Assembly: GCA_002110485.1 (NCBI GenBank)
Contig: MOWL01000025.1
Location: forward strand, 310,001 to 374,000
Origin: Emergomyces orientalis
Taxonomy: Eukaryota; Ascomycota; Eurotiomycetes; Onygenales; Ajellomycetaceae
Length of the DNA: 64,000 nt
Direction of reading: 5' to 3'
In this document: positions 32,314 to 45,312 of the stretch, piece by piece
How positions within the stretch are numbered: the stretch's first letter is position 1
How the letters are laid out: every line of letters starts with the position of its first letter
Program-made: the position numbers and the translations under genes
Notes under the pieces: generated by a model
Databases searched by the model: none
Seen by the model: only the letters and a program-made list of their open reading frames with translations
Told to the model about the DNA's origin: nothing

Positions 32314-34452
32314 TAGGAAAGAAATTTAGTCATATATAATTTGTATATTCGAAATATTTATTGTTCCATTGCATGCTTATATTATTGAGTCTCTCCAATT
32401 GAGTTCCAATTGCGCACACCCTTGGGAAGCTGTCAACGGTGATAATGATGCGGCCGTGTGAGCTAAACAAGGATGCTTTGTTATCTTGTTGCAGGAGATC
32501 GGCGGATTTAGCTGATGACTAAACCAAGTTGTGTCCGCATGGGGAAATTCAGATCAGAGAGAGCGCGAGGATAAATAAAGCTTGTTGTTGGATTTACTAC
32601 GGAGTACTTCAGGTAAGGTACTACAACCATTTCAGACCCAGTATAACGTGCTTTGTCTGATGTTCACACTTAGCCATGGCCCTATTTGACGTTTATTGGT
32701 ACATTCTTCTGCCGTTTCGTAGATGAAACGGAGTTATTGGCTAAGAAATATAGAAATGATTGAATTGCCGTTTATTATTAGGCCGATTGCAAATGTAAAT
32801 AACAAAAACTAATCCGGAGAATATATGAATAGTTCTGTATCGAGTTGGGTGGGTGAGAAGGTGAAAAAGCAGATTGTGCCTCATATAGCAATTGATGATG
32901 AAGGGATGGATTGCAACACAATATTTATTTATACTAGGTAATAATCTATAGGTGAAAAAAGAGGAGCGGAAACCAGGCGAGGGCCATAGAAAAGTGTCAC
33001 TGTAGAATTTCATACATACTCACTCCCTAACTCCCTAGTTACTCCCTATATAGAAGCACCAATACCACACTGGCTCTGATTAAATGAATGAAAATATATT
33101 ATATTCTGAAGAAGAGAAATTAAAAACAAGTCAATGGAAACAACCGTAGCCGGTATGACCTGGATATAATTCTGTTTATTTTTCCATTCTTATTCCTTCA
33201 CACAAACACCGTTTCACCCTTAAAACCGAAAATGAAAAACAAAAAGGATAAAAGGGATAAGTAAAGGCAAAAGGATGGGGTGGGTGGGAAGAAGAGAATG
33301 AAGAACAAGGTCGCGCCGAGGATATATTTGTAAAAAAAATAAAAAATAAAAAAAGTTAATAAACAAACCAAAGTAAAATATTTTGAATTCCCCAAAATAA
33401 CAGCAAAGAGGTAAATTTAACGAAACAAACTCGATTAAGCTGGAGGAGCCCGGCCGCCTTTTTTTGTTCAGTATACACAGATATACGCATACACATATTA
33501 TGCGTATGATGCATACACTGACAAGAGAAGTGAACAGAATAAAATAGGTTATTTTAAAATATAAATATAAAAAACCAAAGGGAAGAATAAATAAATAGAA
33601 GCGATTTTCCAAGCTCATCATCAAAGTCTTAAAATATATAAATTCTAACCTTGAAACCAGCAGGGAGTTTTCCCGTTTGTGTGTGTGTCCATCATCATAA
33701 AATAAAGTAAAAAGTTTCTTTGAGAGAATAAACAAGAAGGCTAAGGGGGTTATTGTGGAGAATAAAAGTGCTAAAAAGTTTTAAGACGAAAGAAGTAAGA
33801 AGTTAAAAGGGTTTGCCGTAGTTAAACATGAGAATTAAATAAAGGCGACCAGGTCTTTAAAAAAAAGGGGGGGAATTGTGTGAAATGGGAAGCGCGAAGG
33901 AGAAAAAGGGGATACGGAGGGAAGGTTTGTTTCACAACGAACAAGAGGGAGAAGAGAGGGGACGGCTAGGACATAAAAAAATTTGGGCTAGATCGTTCGT
34001 GCGCATAGGATTGGATTAAAGCTGGAGGGTGGGTGAGTTGGGTCTGTCTGTCTGTCGCGTTCGAGATTTGAATTTCGATTCCAAGTTGAAGAGATTTCAA
34101 GGAAGTTTCGACTGGACACTTCTAAGAATGAAATAAAAAGTTTGTATTTGACAAGAGCGGCAAGACGAATCAATGGGAAAGATATATATTATGGATTTCG
34201 GATCTTCCATGTCCCCATAGTTGACACCAATATAGAAAAAAAAAGGCGGGTATCTTGCGAAGAGAAAATTCGTATATAAGAAGAAAGAGCAGTTCCACCA
34301 ACCCCTAAGCTTCAATCAATCAATCCATCAATCGTGTTTGTTCATATCTTTGCTTCTGAACACACCCCCCCCCACCCCCCCTCTTCTCAATCACTCAACT
34401 CCGCTTTCCATGTTCCACTCCCGTTCGTTGATAACTTCGTTTCTTCAAAGAT
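32314..34452. other. intergenic, AT-rich, no gene recognised
   Basis: About 2.1 kb. Purine-rich A/G tracts at 33200-33960 keep minus-strand frames open (Phe/Leu-rich, low complexity), and these are not convincing proteins. It includes the upstream region of the LRR gene and the 3' flank of the small GPI-type gene. Confidence 0.5.
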
Positions 34453-34758
34453 CTAGAGGCCTGCTCCCAGGAGCACGACGAGACCTCCAGCCATCAGCAT
34501 TGGCACCGCAGCTGGTGCGGCGATAACGGCAGCGTTTGGCGTAGTGGATGGAGAGGCATCTGTTGTGGTAGCTGGGGTTGGCGTGGGAGTAATGGTGGAG
34601 TCAGTGGTGGTGGAGGTGCCGACTGAGCGGATAATGGTCACGGTCACGGTGTTGGTTGTAGTGGTGGTTTTTGTGGAGGTGGGCATGCTCTCTTGGGCGG
34701 CTACGAGCTGGGTCGCAAGCAGGAGGAGGAGCGCGGAGAATACGTTGAGGATATTCAT
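34453..34758 (-). CDS. small Ser/Thr-rich GPI-anchored cell-wall protein
   Basis: A single-exon frame of 101 residues. Residues 1-21 form a signal peptide (MNILNVFSALLLLLATQLVAAQ). The mature part is Ser/Thr-rich (TSTKTTTTTNTVTVT, TPTPTPATTTDASPSTTP), suited to O-mannosylation. The C-terminus is hydrophobic (AVPMLMAGGLVVLLGAGL) and ends without charge, as in GPI-attachment signals. Such small proteins are common fungal wall or membrane surface components. No enzymatic domain is seen. The combination of N- and C-terminal signals in one short frame makes chance unlikely. Confidence 0.7.
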   Translation of the reverse strand: MNILNVFSALLLLLATQLVAAQESMPTSTKTTTTTNTVTVTIIRSVGTSTTTDSTITPTPTPATTTDASPSTTPNAAVIAAPAAVPMLMAGGLVVLLGAGL

Positions 34759-37700
34759 TTTGGTGTTTTTTTTATATATTTTAATAAAACTAAGCGAATG
34801 CGATTGATGTATGTATGAAATGCGACGGGGTGGTCGCGTTCTGCTTTGTGTGATATTTTTGTTGCAACTGATAATTATTCACAGACTGCACAAGCAGAGA
34901 AGGGTAGGATCGATCTGGATCACTGTCGGTATGCGTCCTACGACGGAAAATGGGCTTTATAGACCGGAGGCGCTTAGAGAGAAAATTTGCGAAGGCACAG
35001 GAGACTGGCGTATCAACAGTAAGATTTGTTTCGCGAAATCGAGACGAGGATTCAAGTGCTGGAGGGAGTGGATGGGTTTCTCTGGACTGATCAAGCTGGC
35101 GCGAAATTCAGGAGTCAAAGAGACGGCTGGTAAAGAGCGTAGAGAGCGCTGCTCGAAAGGAACTGAACGGGAAACTTAAAGAGCGTGGGTGGCTTTTGGA
35201 AATGCCAACGAGCGACGAAGAGAGCAGTGGTATATAAGAACGGGTGAGACGAGAGAGTTTGGCAGGGAAAGGGAAGGAATCGCAGGGGGAACGCCCATGC
35301 AATATATTATTATTATTATATGTGTTATGCGGAATTGGGGGCTCTCTTAGCAGCAAGCCACCAACACACCAAACACTCCCAGACTAACAATAATAATCAA
35401 AGTTAATAACATTACTCCATAATTTTCACTCTCCGCCTGACCCAGCGCCAATTTAGCCCGGATCCTCTGCAACCCAAGCCCTGCTTATCCAGGCACAGGC
35501 ACCACCGTATTCATGGATACCTGGGTACCTGGGTAGCTTAGGTACGGAGGGAGGTACGGTACATCCATCACCTTGACCACATCCGGATTTTATAACCAGT
35601 TACCAAAAGATTTAAGGGGGGGGCAAGTCTACCTAGGAAGTTAAAACTTAACGGGGACCAACCTTGTTGTCTCCCGCGATTCCAGTGGTCATTAATATTT
35701 CCCTTCCAAGGTTTTTCTTTCAACCCTGTGCGTGCCTTGATTTTTATCGCGGATGCCCAGCGCATGCTTCGATTGGGCGCCGTCCTTTTTAACATGATTA
35801 TTGTAGAAACCCGTTGGCCCTTGCTGGGTCCACGTTGGAAAGAAGAGGAGTCGGAAGTGCCAGCACGACAGCGCAGCCGATAAATAATAATAACTAATTA
35901 ATACGACTTTTGGCTCTGTGCTGACATTTTTGCCCCATTATTACTATGTATTCTTGCTAGTACCGATCTCATCTCGTACCGGTAAAAACCGCACTCCACT
36001 TTCCTCGGGCAACAAGACGACTGACAGGCAACCAGGAACCATGGGGCAATACATGGCAATTTTATGACTTTTGAGTCTCGACCTCTTCGCCGTTGTATTT
36101 TATCCAACGCTAATTAAATTGATTACATTACCCGAGCTTGAAATCGACATGTTCTTTTGGTTTGTTTATTTGTTTACTGCCAATCATCAGCCAGATATTC
36201 TGCAGTGAAAGTTCATTGAGCGGGTCAATAATTATAAAATCGGGGGGATTCTTCATGCGAGTGCTGGGCCGCCACCACGGTCCTTTTTTTTTCTTTTTTT
36301 TTTGAAAGAAAGTTCTCTGCCCAACCGTGGAAGAGGACAAAAAAGAAGAATGTGGGCAGCGAGGCCCAGGGGAGGCTGAGGAAGAGAGTCCGAAAATGTA
36401 CGGCAGGGCATCATTTTATTGCCAGACAGGATAACAAAACAAAGAAGAAGAAAACAGACCTTCAGAGGATATGTAAACAATTAACATCTGCATTCCCCCT
36501 CCCTCCACATGACTCGAGGTATATATTACTTTAACTTAACTACCCGCCGAAGAGACGAACAACCAATGTTGGTATGGCTATATGGTAAGTTACTTCGTAC
36601 GGAGCACTCGGAAGACTGTAATCAAAAATATTGCGCGCCGACTGAACCTGAGTAACCTCGTGCCATCCGTCCGCTAGAACTTTCCGTTCTCCCAGTTCTG
36701 GCTTGTGGTTGGGCCGTTCCTGATATGACAAAATAAATAAATAATAATAATAATCCACACAAAGCTCGATCACGTCGCTCTTTGGTGTTGATTCGCCCGG
36801 CGGGATGGAACGGGGCAAATGAGCACGGCCAAAAAAAGGAGATTGATCATCATTATCCGTCTACTTTGGGAATAAGCAATCAGTACGTAGCGCGGCACCG
36901 TACCTCGGTACTCCGTACAGACAAAGGGAATGGATTGATTACCTGGTAATTTTTTGGATTTTCCATGAATCAATTATTACATGGTCTCCTTTGTCTGATA
37001 TCATAAGTCATCACGACATGTACACTCTATTGATGTTATTCTCACTGAAAAACATCATTCTACTGTGAATTTTATATGTAAAATCAATTGATTCATTCAG
37101 AAAATTCTAATATTATCATGTCTACTTGTCTACAAATTACTCTTCTTCCTCAGCAGCAACATAATATTGCCAGCTTTTCATGTATTAGTTAAAGGAAAAT
37201 CAATTTACCAAGCCATTCCCCATGGATATTAGCGAGGTGTCCGTATAAATCACTTTTAAGGATGATGGGCTTGTGAACAAAAACTTAAGTTGCTCCCATT
37301 GTCTGCAGCCGAAGCTGTAATCCCATTGGATTGACGCCTGGTGGGATGTGCAGTACACAGCTGGATATTTGAGTATTTTGATTTTGTTATTTTGCGCGAC
37401 GACTGACTGAAAAGAGCGTGAGTGAGGGAACAAATAATGAACAAGCAGCTGCTGATTCCCACTGGATATTCTTATTTATGGTTTTTGCGCTGCATATTCA
37501 AAGTCCCCTTGTATGACAGTCAGTCCCCATCAAATTCCGGAGAGAATCTGGGGGAACAACAAGCTTCCTGTTTCAGACAACAACCATTTGAGACAAGATT
37601 TACACAAGATCTGGCAACATATCTGTTAGTGTTAACTACACAAAAAATCCCTTGCAGACTTCAGTTTCATCCTTTTCCTCTTCCTTTTGTTTGTTTGGGG

Positions 37701-40700
37701 GTGTTCTGTCAAACTTAGCTCGCGGCTATTTTTGTCACCAGGCTTTCATTTTTCTGCCTTCCAAAATGCCTCATCCTGCTAGACCCATTAACACGACGAT
37801 GGCTTGCTCACGTCCCCTGTTAGACTGAGAAAACTTACAGGCGGTTAAAAATAATATTTTCCTACGAGGCGGAGTTTGAGACCAGAGGTGGCGCATCCTC
37901 AGGTCTCTATGTTTTCTGGTCAAAGACACACATTATTACCATCAATGCCTCTTGTGAACTGCACAGATACAGCTTCTACTCGGGCCGCCTGCTTGCATTT
38001 CCCGCCAAAGGGAGCTCCGCGAGCCGAAGTGTGGTACCTCCCTAGTTACAAGCGAAATGACAGCTGACCAGGAGGCGCCGCGTTGACATGGATGTCGAGA
38101 CTGGAAAGAAGGCATCATAGCGCCGCATATCTGGCTGCTGAAGTGAACCGCTGGCCCGGGGGGGAACCGGCTCCAAGTAACACCCACGATCAGAGAAATC
38201 ATTTCTTTTCACTGTTTTCAACCTCCCCGATCTGGTGGAAAGGGGGCGGCAAAGAATATGGATGATAGGCGAAGATTTTATGAAATGTGAGGAAACAGGC
38301 GTGATCCTATACTCAGTAATGGTTATGTTTGGTGGGTTTTGGAAGGAGCGGAGAACACCGCCATCCCCTCCTCTCTGCTGGAAGATTCAGCAGCGTAATT
38401 AATGTGGGATGCTGAGGTTTTGGAGCAGGAGCCCAGCACTCTGTATCTTTGAGCCTGGGTTGGAAAATATTACTGTACTGCAGCGCGTATCGTACGGTAC
38501 GGTATTCGTATGCGATCTTTCAAACCATCCCTTGTTTCTAAATACCTATATATTTAGCCCTATCAACTATGCGAAGCGTCTATCAGTTTGTCACTGTCGA
38601 TCGTTTTCTTTATGGACACAAAGGGAAAAAGAAAACTTTCCAAGGTCAAGAACGAAAAAACTCTTCGCATTTTCTTTTTGTCCCCGATGATCGCCGCTCA
38701 TAGTGATTACTGATCAGCGATGAAGGAAACAAATGGAACGGCCTGGATGATATTACCCTGATAGCCACTTTGCAAGCAAGCAAAGGGATCCTGCCTGCCA
38801 GTCAGTCTGTCACTCTGCATCTCCGTTCGTCGTGAAATTATAGACACATGTTGCCAGAGGCACGAACTGTGTGTAAATCCCCCCAAAAAAAAAGGAGGGG
38901 GGGGGATGCAATGGAATCTCGCAAAGAGATAACGCAATTTTTTTTGGCAGCTCTCCTCGGAAAAACCGCGAGGCTGAAAAGATTATTTGAGCCGCAGCAG
39001 ATCCCATTGGCTGATCCTCGCGTGTCTGTGTTCCCGTCTGGGTCTTCTCCATTCTCTCCCTCTTTTTCTCTCTCTTTCTTTTTTTTCTTTTTTTCTTGTG
39101 GCCTCTCGTGTTGGAGGAAGAGGATAGGTGTCCTCCGTTCGCGCTCATCCCTTTTTTCCACAAGCCTTCAAGAGCTTGATCACTTTAATTGCCTGTGAAT
39201 CGTAAGGGACAACGGCCTCTCTTCTTATTTTTATCTTTATTGTTCCCCACGCTGCCATGGCAAGTTGCATCGATGTCGTAGATTTCTGCTACGGACCAGT
39301 GATGGAGTTGGTCCTTAGGCGGCGCGCCACAGGGCCGCTTGGGACGAGAGATTGGTCGTGAAATTTTTGATTACCTTAAAAGTAGACCAGAATCGGGTGA
39401 TTGCCCCTTACATGAGAAGAATGGTGCTTACATGCATTTATAATATGGAACATGGGGCCACAGGACATTCTCTGAGCACTTTTGTTGATTGCAGAAACTG
39501 AAATGTTGGCATTATCTCAATGCTGCTGAGATATATGTCTAATCAACACATGTTTGCAGTCAAAGAAAAGTGTCGTGAAAGAAATGTCTAATGATATTTT
39601 ATCCATCATACTTCTAGTTCACTTGTATTTTTTTTTTGTTTTACTTTGAGCTGTATGTGTTGTCAAGGCAACTTGACATCATTGCACTGTTTACAACCCA
39701 TTTGTATTTTGTAACCCCTTGAAGTTTTGTCAAATACATCATTGCTAACATACTCTATATCAATATTCATTTACTTTCTGACCTTTCCTTGCCTTCATCT
39801 TCTGATAAAAGTCCAGCTCTTTGATCTTAGGAAATTTGTTATTCTTGCAGAGATGTGACATTCAATGAAATGACACACATATACATCTTTCAAAGTTTCT
39901 ATATCACTCAGTGCTGAAGTTATTTCCTAAACACTGAAACATGTGCTGAGGCCATAGATGTCATGTACAGACAGAAATTACTACTCTTCACTGCAGAGAT
40001 TCATATGTTGAAATACTTTCATGGATTTAGAAATTTGAATGAGAGAGCTTTAAAGGTAAACTCAATACTAATCTTCATGCTCTAGAGAATAACAGACATG
40101 AAGCTCTTTCAAATTTTAGCTATAAAAAAGAAGAAAGCTTTTATTTTGAGTAAAAAGTCATCTTTGAATATTCATGCTCTGATAATGATAACCTTGAATT
40201 ATCATTTATATTGTGTTACTTTGTTATTTCAACTATGAGAAACTGGTGTAACTGTTTCAATTATTATATTCATTTTGAATTCTGAATTGACTTTCTTGAT
40301 AGACATCACAAATCTATCAACCTAAAACATCAGAATTTCAGTCAACTCTCGTGGTATTTGTTGCAGGCCTTCTGAGGTACCTCTGCAGTTACTTTGCGTG
40401 CATTATGCACGGAGCTAACTTGTCACTTTCTTCCTCCCTTCATCTTCCATTTTTTTCCCATGAGATCCCGCGTTTTATCTTTCCGGTCTTCGAGGCTACA
40501 AAATTATGCTTTTTTTTGCCCCATTTGGAGATGTTAATGCTCAAATGCGCTTTTTAAAGGGTTTTCCCTTGCTCATGTTCAGGGGGCTTCAACAACCGAA
40601 AGTAAAAATGGACAGGAGCGTACACATTGTGTTTTCTGGCTTCTGCCATTCGTTCTATCTTAACTCAATAAATACTAACATTAGGGGCGATATTGACCCA

Positions 40701-41405
40701 TATTTTCCAATTTGATGTACTCATTCATGGGCTGTTTATTCGGTAGCCCACATACTGGAGACATAATGCTGTGTGAGACTATTATATTTCACTGGCTTTC
40801 TGATCCTTTTTAATTAATCGAACTCGAACAGTCCTTCATTCTGCACTTCTAACATTTTCCGGTGATGGGAAGCCCTGCGCCTTATTTTTTCTAGGTCTGA
40901 CAAAGGAGCAGCCGGGGAGGAGAAAAGAGCATCACGATCTGATGGGGGATCGAGTCAAGCCGTTTGAAATAACTTCTGGCGGGTTGTAATTTTCGCTTTC
41001 GCCAGCCTAGGCGTTCGAGCTTATATTTATTGCTCATTGGGGCATCATGGAACCTTTCATACCCGTGGGATAGACCATCACTGAAAAAGAAAGATCAAGG
41101 CTGTAAAGGTTGCAGCGTTTGTGAAGCAAGATAACTGGTCCTGGCTATTCTTCTATAAAGGGTTGTATTGTTTTAAAAGCTGAGTACCCCCATCCCGCGA
41201 ACGCCATAGTCGAGTAGCCTCATATCCTAGGAGTTCCGAGGTAAATTGTTCCTTTTTCTGTCCCACGCCAGGGGGAAGAATTGTCGATGTTAGATACATG
41301 TGCTTCCTGCTCTCATTAAATAAAGAAAAATATAATTTGTGGTATTAACATGCCCAGCCGCCGAATATGCCTTCCTTATCCTATTGTACATATGCATGTT
41401 CACGT
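34759..41405. other. 6.6 kb gene-poor interval containing a CpG-free block
   Basis: No open frame over ~125 codons and no motif-bearing exon chain is seen on either strand. It contains an ACCTGGGT/GGTAC-rich patch at 35515-35565, T-runs around 36280-36305 and 39070-39100, and the CpG-depleted block 39396-40349. Candidates for content are long regulatory DNA, untranslated RNA or decayed repeats. Confidence 0.5.
39396..40349. repeat. CpG-depleted block, probable RIP-decayed repeat relic
   Basis: Only one CpG (39574-39575) occurs in 954 bases, and none from 39576 to 40349, although C and G are both common and GpC occurs many times. The flanks and the rest of the window are rich in CpG. TG and CA dinucleotides are abundant, as expected from C-to-T change at CpG on both strands. 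Such CpG-targeted decay is described for repeats in Coccidioides. The original element cannot be named. Confidence 0.6.
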
Positions 41406-42057
41406 CTAGTTGTGTCGTGGGCGGGGTTGGTATTGTCGGGGAATCATCATGGGGGCTCCTCGAGCTCTCGCCCACGCTTGGTATGAGTTGGGGTGTCCTT
41501 CTGTTCGGATAACACTTCCGATTGACATAAAAAATCTGAGTTTTGTTAAACATGCTTCATTAGAAAATGTCCCTTTGAAGAGTGGAGAAATTATGGGGTG
41601 GGAAAGGGAATAATACGTACCCGAACGTTGCGCCTGACCCAACCATATATTTACCTAGGGTGCGCATCACGCCGTTCGGTCCGGCTCCGTATTGAAATAT
41701 CGCAACAGTTCCTGAAGAGATGTCAGTCAATTCCAATTCCTTTTGCTTTGCGGTAATTATTCGATGCGTGATTCTCACCCATGATGAAGCCCATGATCAG
41801 ACCAACGGCTGAAAGTTTCAACTGTTAGCATCGGACTCGCGAAGGGGACAAAACGCCAAAGTGTGGAGAATTCGTAGAGCGGAATAAGGAACATACATCC
41901 ACCCATCATTGCTCCCATTTTAACTACGTGACAAGTCAGTCAGCCAAGCTCCGGATTCCATGGTTATATTTGATGCAGCAGTGGGAGACTGACACTTGTC
42001 AAAGGTAGAGGGGCCATGCATGCCACCCCCACCACTTGCAGGCACCACTGGCGGCAT
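41406..42057 (-). CDS. MGR2: TIM23 translocase subunit Mgr2 (ROMO1 family)
   Basis: Five minus-strand exons, 42057-41994, 41923-41897, 41808-41779, 41711-41621 and 41535-41406, close exactly to 113 residues. The donor of intron 1 is GTCAGT (not the adjacent GTGTCA), which gives DKFKMGAMMGG. The Mgr2/ROMO1 core follows: VGLIMGFIMGTVAIFQYGAG, a Gly-rich helix, then KYMVGSGATFGFFMSIGSVI, a second helix. The tail is basic and Pro/Arg-rich. Mgr2 seals the lateral gate of the TIM23 inner-membrane translocase. Two exons are only 27 and 30 nt, so this gene cannot be found from open frames alone. It is divergent from the FHA-domain gene. Confidence 0.9.
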
Positions 42058-42971
42058 TGTTGCTGGGCGGCAATATACGGCCTTTTTGTAAACAAAAATA
42101 TAAAATGTCCGCAGAGGGCCAGGGCTATGTAATTGCACGCGAGGGAGGCGGGAGATCTGAACAGCTTCGAGTCGTTCAGGTTATACGCTCTTCGAGCTTA
42201 CAGCTTGCCCAGTAAAACCATGCGAAATCTGACTAAGCTACACATGGCTCCCAATTTGGAAGAGGCTAACCCCTTTTGGGCCGTTTCGCTTATCCACAGC
42301 CAGCCTAGAACTCACGTGACATCTCGTACACTTGACCCTTTCTTGGGATGATTCTTCTGCCGTCAGCCCTCCTCACTGGCCAACATTGCGTTCCAGCTCC
42401 CTTGGACTCGGTGCCGTGATCTTTTCTTGCGAGTTTCTTTGGTTACAATTGTGTTATTCATCTCTTTACTCCGTCTTACTCTCTCCCTGGTTGCTGTTGT
42501 GCCAGCTGCTGCCGCCGCCCCCATCTCAGGGAACCACGCGATACCAACTGCCTGCCCAGACCACTGATGACCTAGGCCCTCTTGCAATTTGCTAGGCTTG
42601 TGAGTATTTGACATATTCATTTTTTCTTAACCAAACAATTGCTTTTGATACAACATTTGACGTTCTATCTGTTCCTTTTAAGGCCAGGACGAACTTTCTT
42701 ACTTTAGCACTTGCTTACGACGACGAAAGCTAACCAAGTTATCATTCAAGTTTTACGATCCTCAGCAACCCCAAACGCCCCCTTTTTCCATTCTGTATCT
42801 GCGCTTTGCCGAAGGTTCCCCATGCTGGTTGGAACTTTCCACCTACTTCCGAGCCGCCTGTGTGTCTCGCGTAGCCGTGCCATCATCTTTTGAGCAGGAG
42901 CAGCTGAGCCAGCCAGGTGCGATTGACGTATTTGAGCGAGGATTGTTGCGTCCAGAGCCGCTACCTTATCC
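42058..42971. promoter_or_regulatory. divergent MGR2 / FHA-gene promoter region with a TCACGTGA element
   Basis: 914 bases between start codons, with CTCACGTGAC at 42311-42320. The pyrimidine-rich stretch 42400-42510 and the part after 42600 probably belong to the 5' leader of the FHA gene. The open frames here have no motif. Confidence 0.45.
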
Positions 42972-45312
42972 ATGACTGCTGTGGCGTCTCCACCAAGTGT
43001 GCAATCTGGGCCTCGTCTGGGATGGTATCCTGCTGTTGACGGTGGACAAGGAGCGCTTACCCCTTCGAGCTCAGACGAAGGACTACGAATGTTTATGCCT
43101 CGGAAAAGTGTCCAACGAACAAACTCTTCCTCATCGCTGAATTCAGTTTCGTCTTCAACGTCTACAATATCCGCGAATTCGCAACACAGTAATGCTAGCC
43201 ACGCATCCAACGAGTCGGGAACTGCGCCGTCTAAGAAAAAACCATACAAATATAGTTGGTCTAACTCCAAGGCTGAACCGGTGTCCGGGGTGACGAATGC
43301 GAGATCTCAACCCGTATCCGCACCACCATCTGGGACCACTGCATCATCCGCTATGTCTGCTCTTCATCAGCCCACCCCAATTGTTCCGTCCCAGCATGCG
43401 CTCCAAACCCAGGAACAAAATGGTACCCGGCTCACCAACGGCGCCCTTCCTAGCGACCCTCCCGCGATCTTGAGTTTATTGCCAGTAAACGGGACGTTTG
43501 AAAGAAAGCAGATAACAGTTCCGTATTTCCCTGAAGTTCTCCGTGTTGGAAGGCAAACCAACGCGAAAACGGTGCCTACGCCCGTGAATGGTTATTTCGA
43601 TTCAAAAGTACTCTCTCGACAGCATGCAGAAGTTTGGGCTGACCGGGCAGGGAAAATTTGGATAAGAGATGTAAAATCATCCAATGGAACGTTTGTAAAT
43701 GGTCAACGTTTATCTCCAGAGAACCGCGATTCCGAGCCACACGAACTTCGAGAACATGACACCCTTGAGCTCGGAATTGATATTGTGAGTGAAGACCAGA
43801 AATCTATTGTCCATCATAAAGTTTCGGCGAAAGTGGAGCATGCTGGAATTTATGGCCCGAATATGAATATCTTGGATTTGAATCTTGGCGATATTGATCC
43901 AACTGCTGGCGGTGGACTTCTTCCTTCGCACCTCAGCCAACCTCTTTCACACATGCGCGGTAGACCTGGAAGTGCTGCTTCTATGGGTAGTAATCGCAGC
44001 AACCAAAGCGCCGCTGGAAATCATATGGGCATGTTGCACCAGCAGCGACAAATGAACTACTGGCTCTCCCCCATTTCGATCGAGCAGGTTGTGAAGAGGC
44101 TGTCGGTATGTATTCTACTTGCCGCTTGTCGGAACTGAACAGTGCTAACTGCCTACTTAATTCTTTCAGTCTGAAATGAAACAAGCAAAGCAACAAGCCC
44201 ACGATCTCAACCAAACCAACAACTTTTTAAGTCACTTGGTCTCACATGAGATCTTAGAAAAGGAACGGGCCAAACTTTCCCCTACCGAGAGCCACAATGG
44301 TGGGCGTTTGGTAAACGGGCGCCCCAAGATGCCAAAAGTGGATCAGATATCCAGATTTTCAGACCCACCAGCACCTCCACCACAACAACCCTTACCCGAA
44401 AAACCTGATGCTCCACCTCGTGGCATCCCTGATGCTATACCACAGACGAGCTTGAAACGATCTGACACGGAGAAACCCAAGCCTCCCATGCACCCGCCGG
44501 TAAATCGGGAATCAAGCCAGATATTGTCACTGATAGAGGCGTTAGCTTCAGCTAAGAAAGACCTTGATGCACAGGGTGCCCGAGTTAAGGAACTAGAAGA
44601 TCTGCTACTGGCGGAGCGAGCAGCCAGAGAACGTGCCGAGGAACGAGCACGAAACTTGGAGGGAAGCACCTTTAAACAGGAAACAAAATCGGAAGTAGAG
44701 GCAGCTTTTGAACCACCTGCTGCGTCAGAGAATGGCACCACCGCGTTTGAAGAGGAAACTCCAGTCGAACCTTTTGAACCGGAAGAGTCGAAACCAGCTG
44801 CTGATTCGACACCTCAATCCAGCAACATATCGTCCGATGCAATGTCTGAACAGCTCCAAAAGCGCCTTGATAGCATGATCACTGAGATGGACGAAATGAG
44901 GAAAGAAGTGTCCAAATATAAACAGTCTGCCGAGAGAGCTGAAAACGAGGCGTCTGAGAGCCGCAAAACGCTTGCTGCAATGATCGAACAGATTCGAAGT
45001 GCCGGCACCGAAATTTCCCCAAATCCCTCACCAGAAACGATCAACAGTGGTTTGAATAATACCCAAACTGAAGCCGACTCCTTGGTCGATACCTTTAATA
45101 AAGGACTTGGCCAATCCAATTGCCCACACGAGCCTAGCTCAACATCCCACCGACTCGATCTAGCAAGTAAAGAGGTATATGGAGCTTATGTGAAACAACG
45201 GCATAAAAACATGCTGGACCACACTGCACCGTATGCTTCGATGCTTGGCGTGGTCCTCCTAGGTGTGGGAATCATGGCATATTTAAACGGCTGGCAGAGA
45301 GGGGATAAGTGA
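42972..45312 (+). CDS. FHA-domain, coiled-coil, tail-anchored protein (Far10/Vps64/SLMAP type)
   Basis: Two exons, 42972-44105 and 44170-45312 (GTATGT..TTTCAG), give 758 residues. Residues 1-165 are Ser/Thr-rich and disordered. The FHA domain spans about 170-275, with EVLRVGRQ (Arg194), VLSRQHAEVW (Ser215, His218) and KSSNGTFVNGQRLS (Asn238, Asn243), the phosphothreonine-binding set. A Pro-rich linker and coiled coils follow (EILEKERAKL; ARVKELEDLLLAERAARERAEER; SEQLQKRLDSMITEMDEMRK). The C-terminus is a single helix (YASMLGVVLLGVGIMAYL) with a short tail, a tail anchor. This layout is that of Far9/Far10/Vps64 and SLMAP, the STRIPAK subunits that tether the complex to ER or nuclear envelope. 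Confidence 0.85.

Noticed and set aside
33220..33735. 171-codon Phe/Leu-rich minus-strand frame
   Set aside because: It arises from A-rich and AG-rich low-complexity DNA, with no start context or domain.
34544..34807. Plus-strand Val-rich frame opposite the small GPI-type protein
   Set aside because: It is the complement of Thr/Pro codons. Only the minus strand has a signal peptide and a GPI-type tail.
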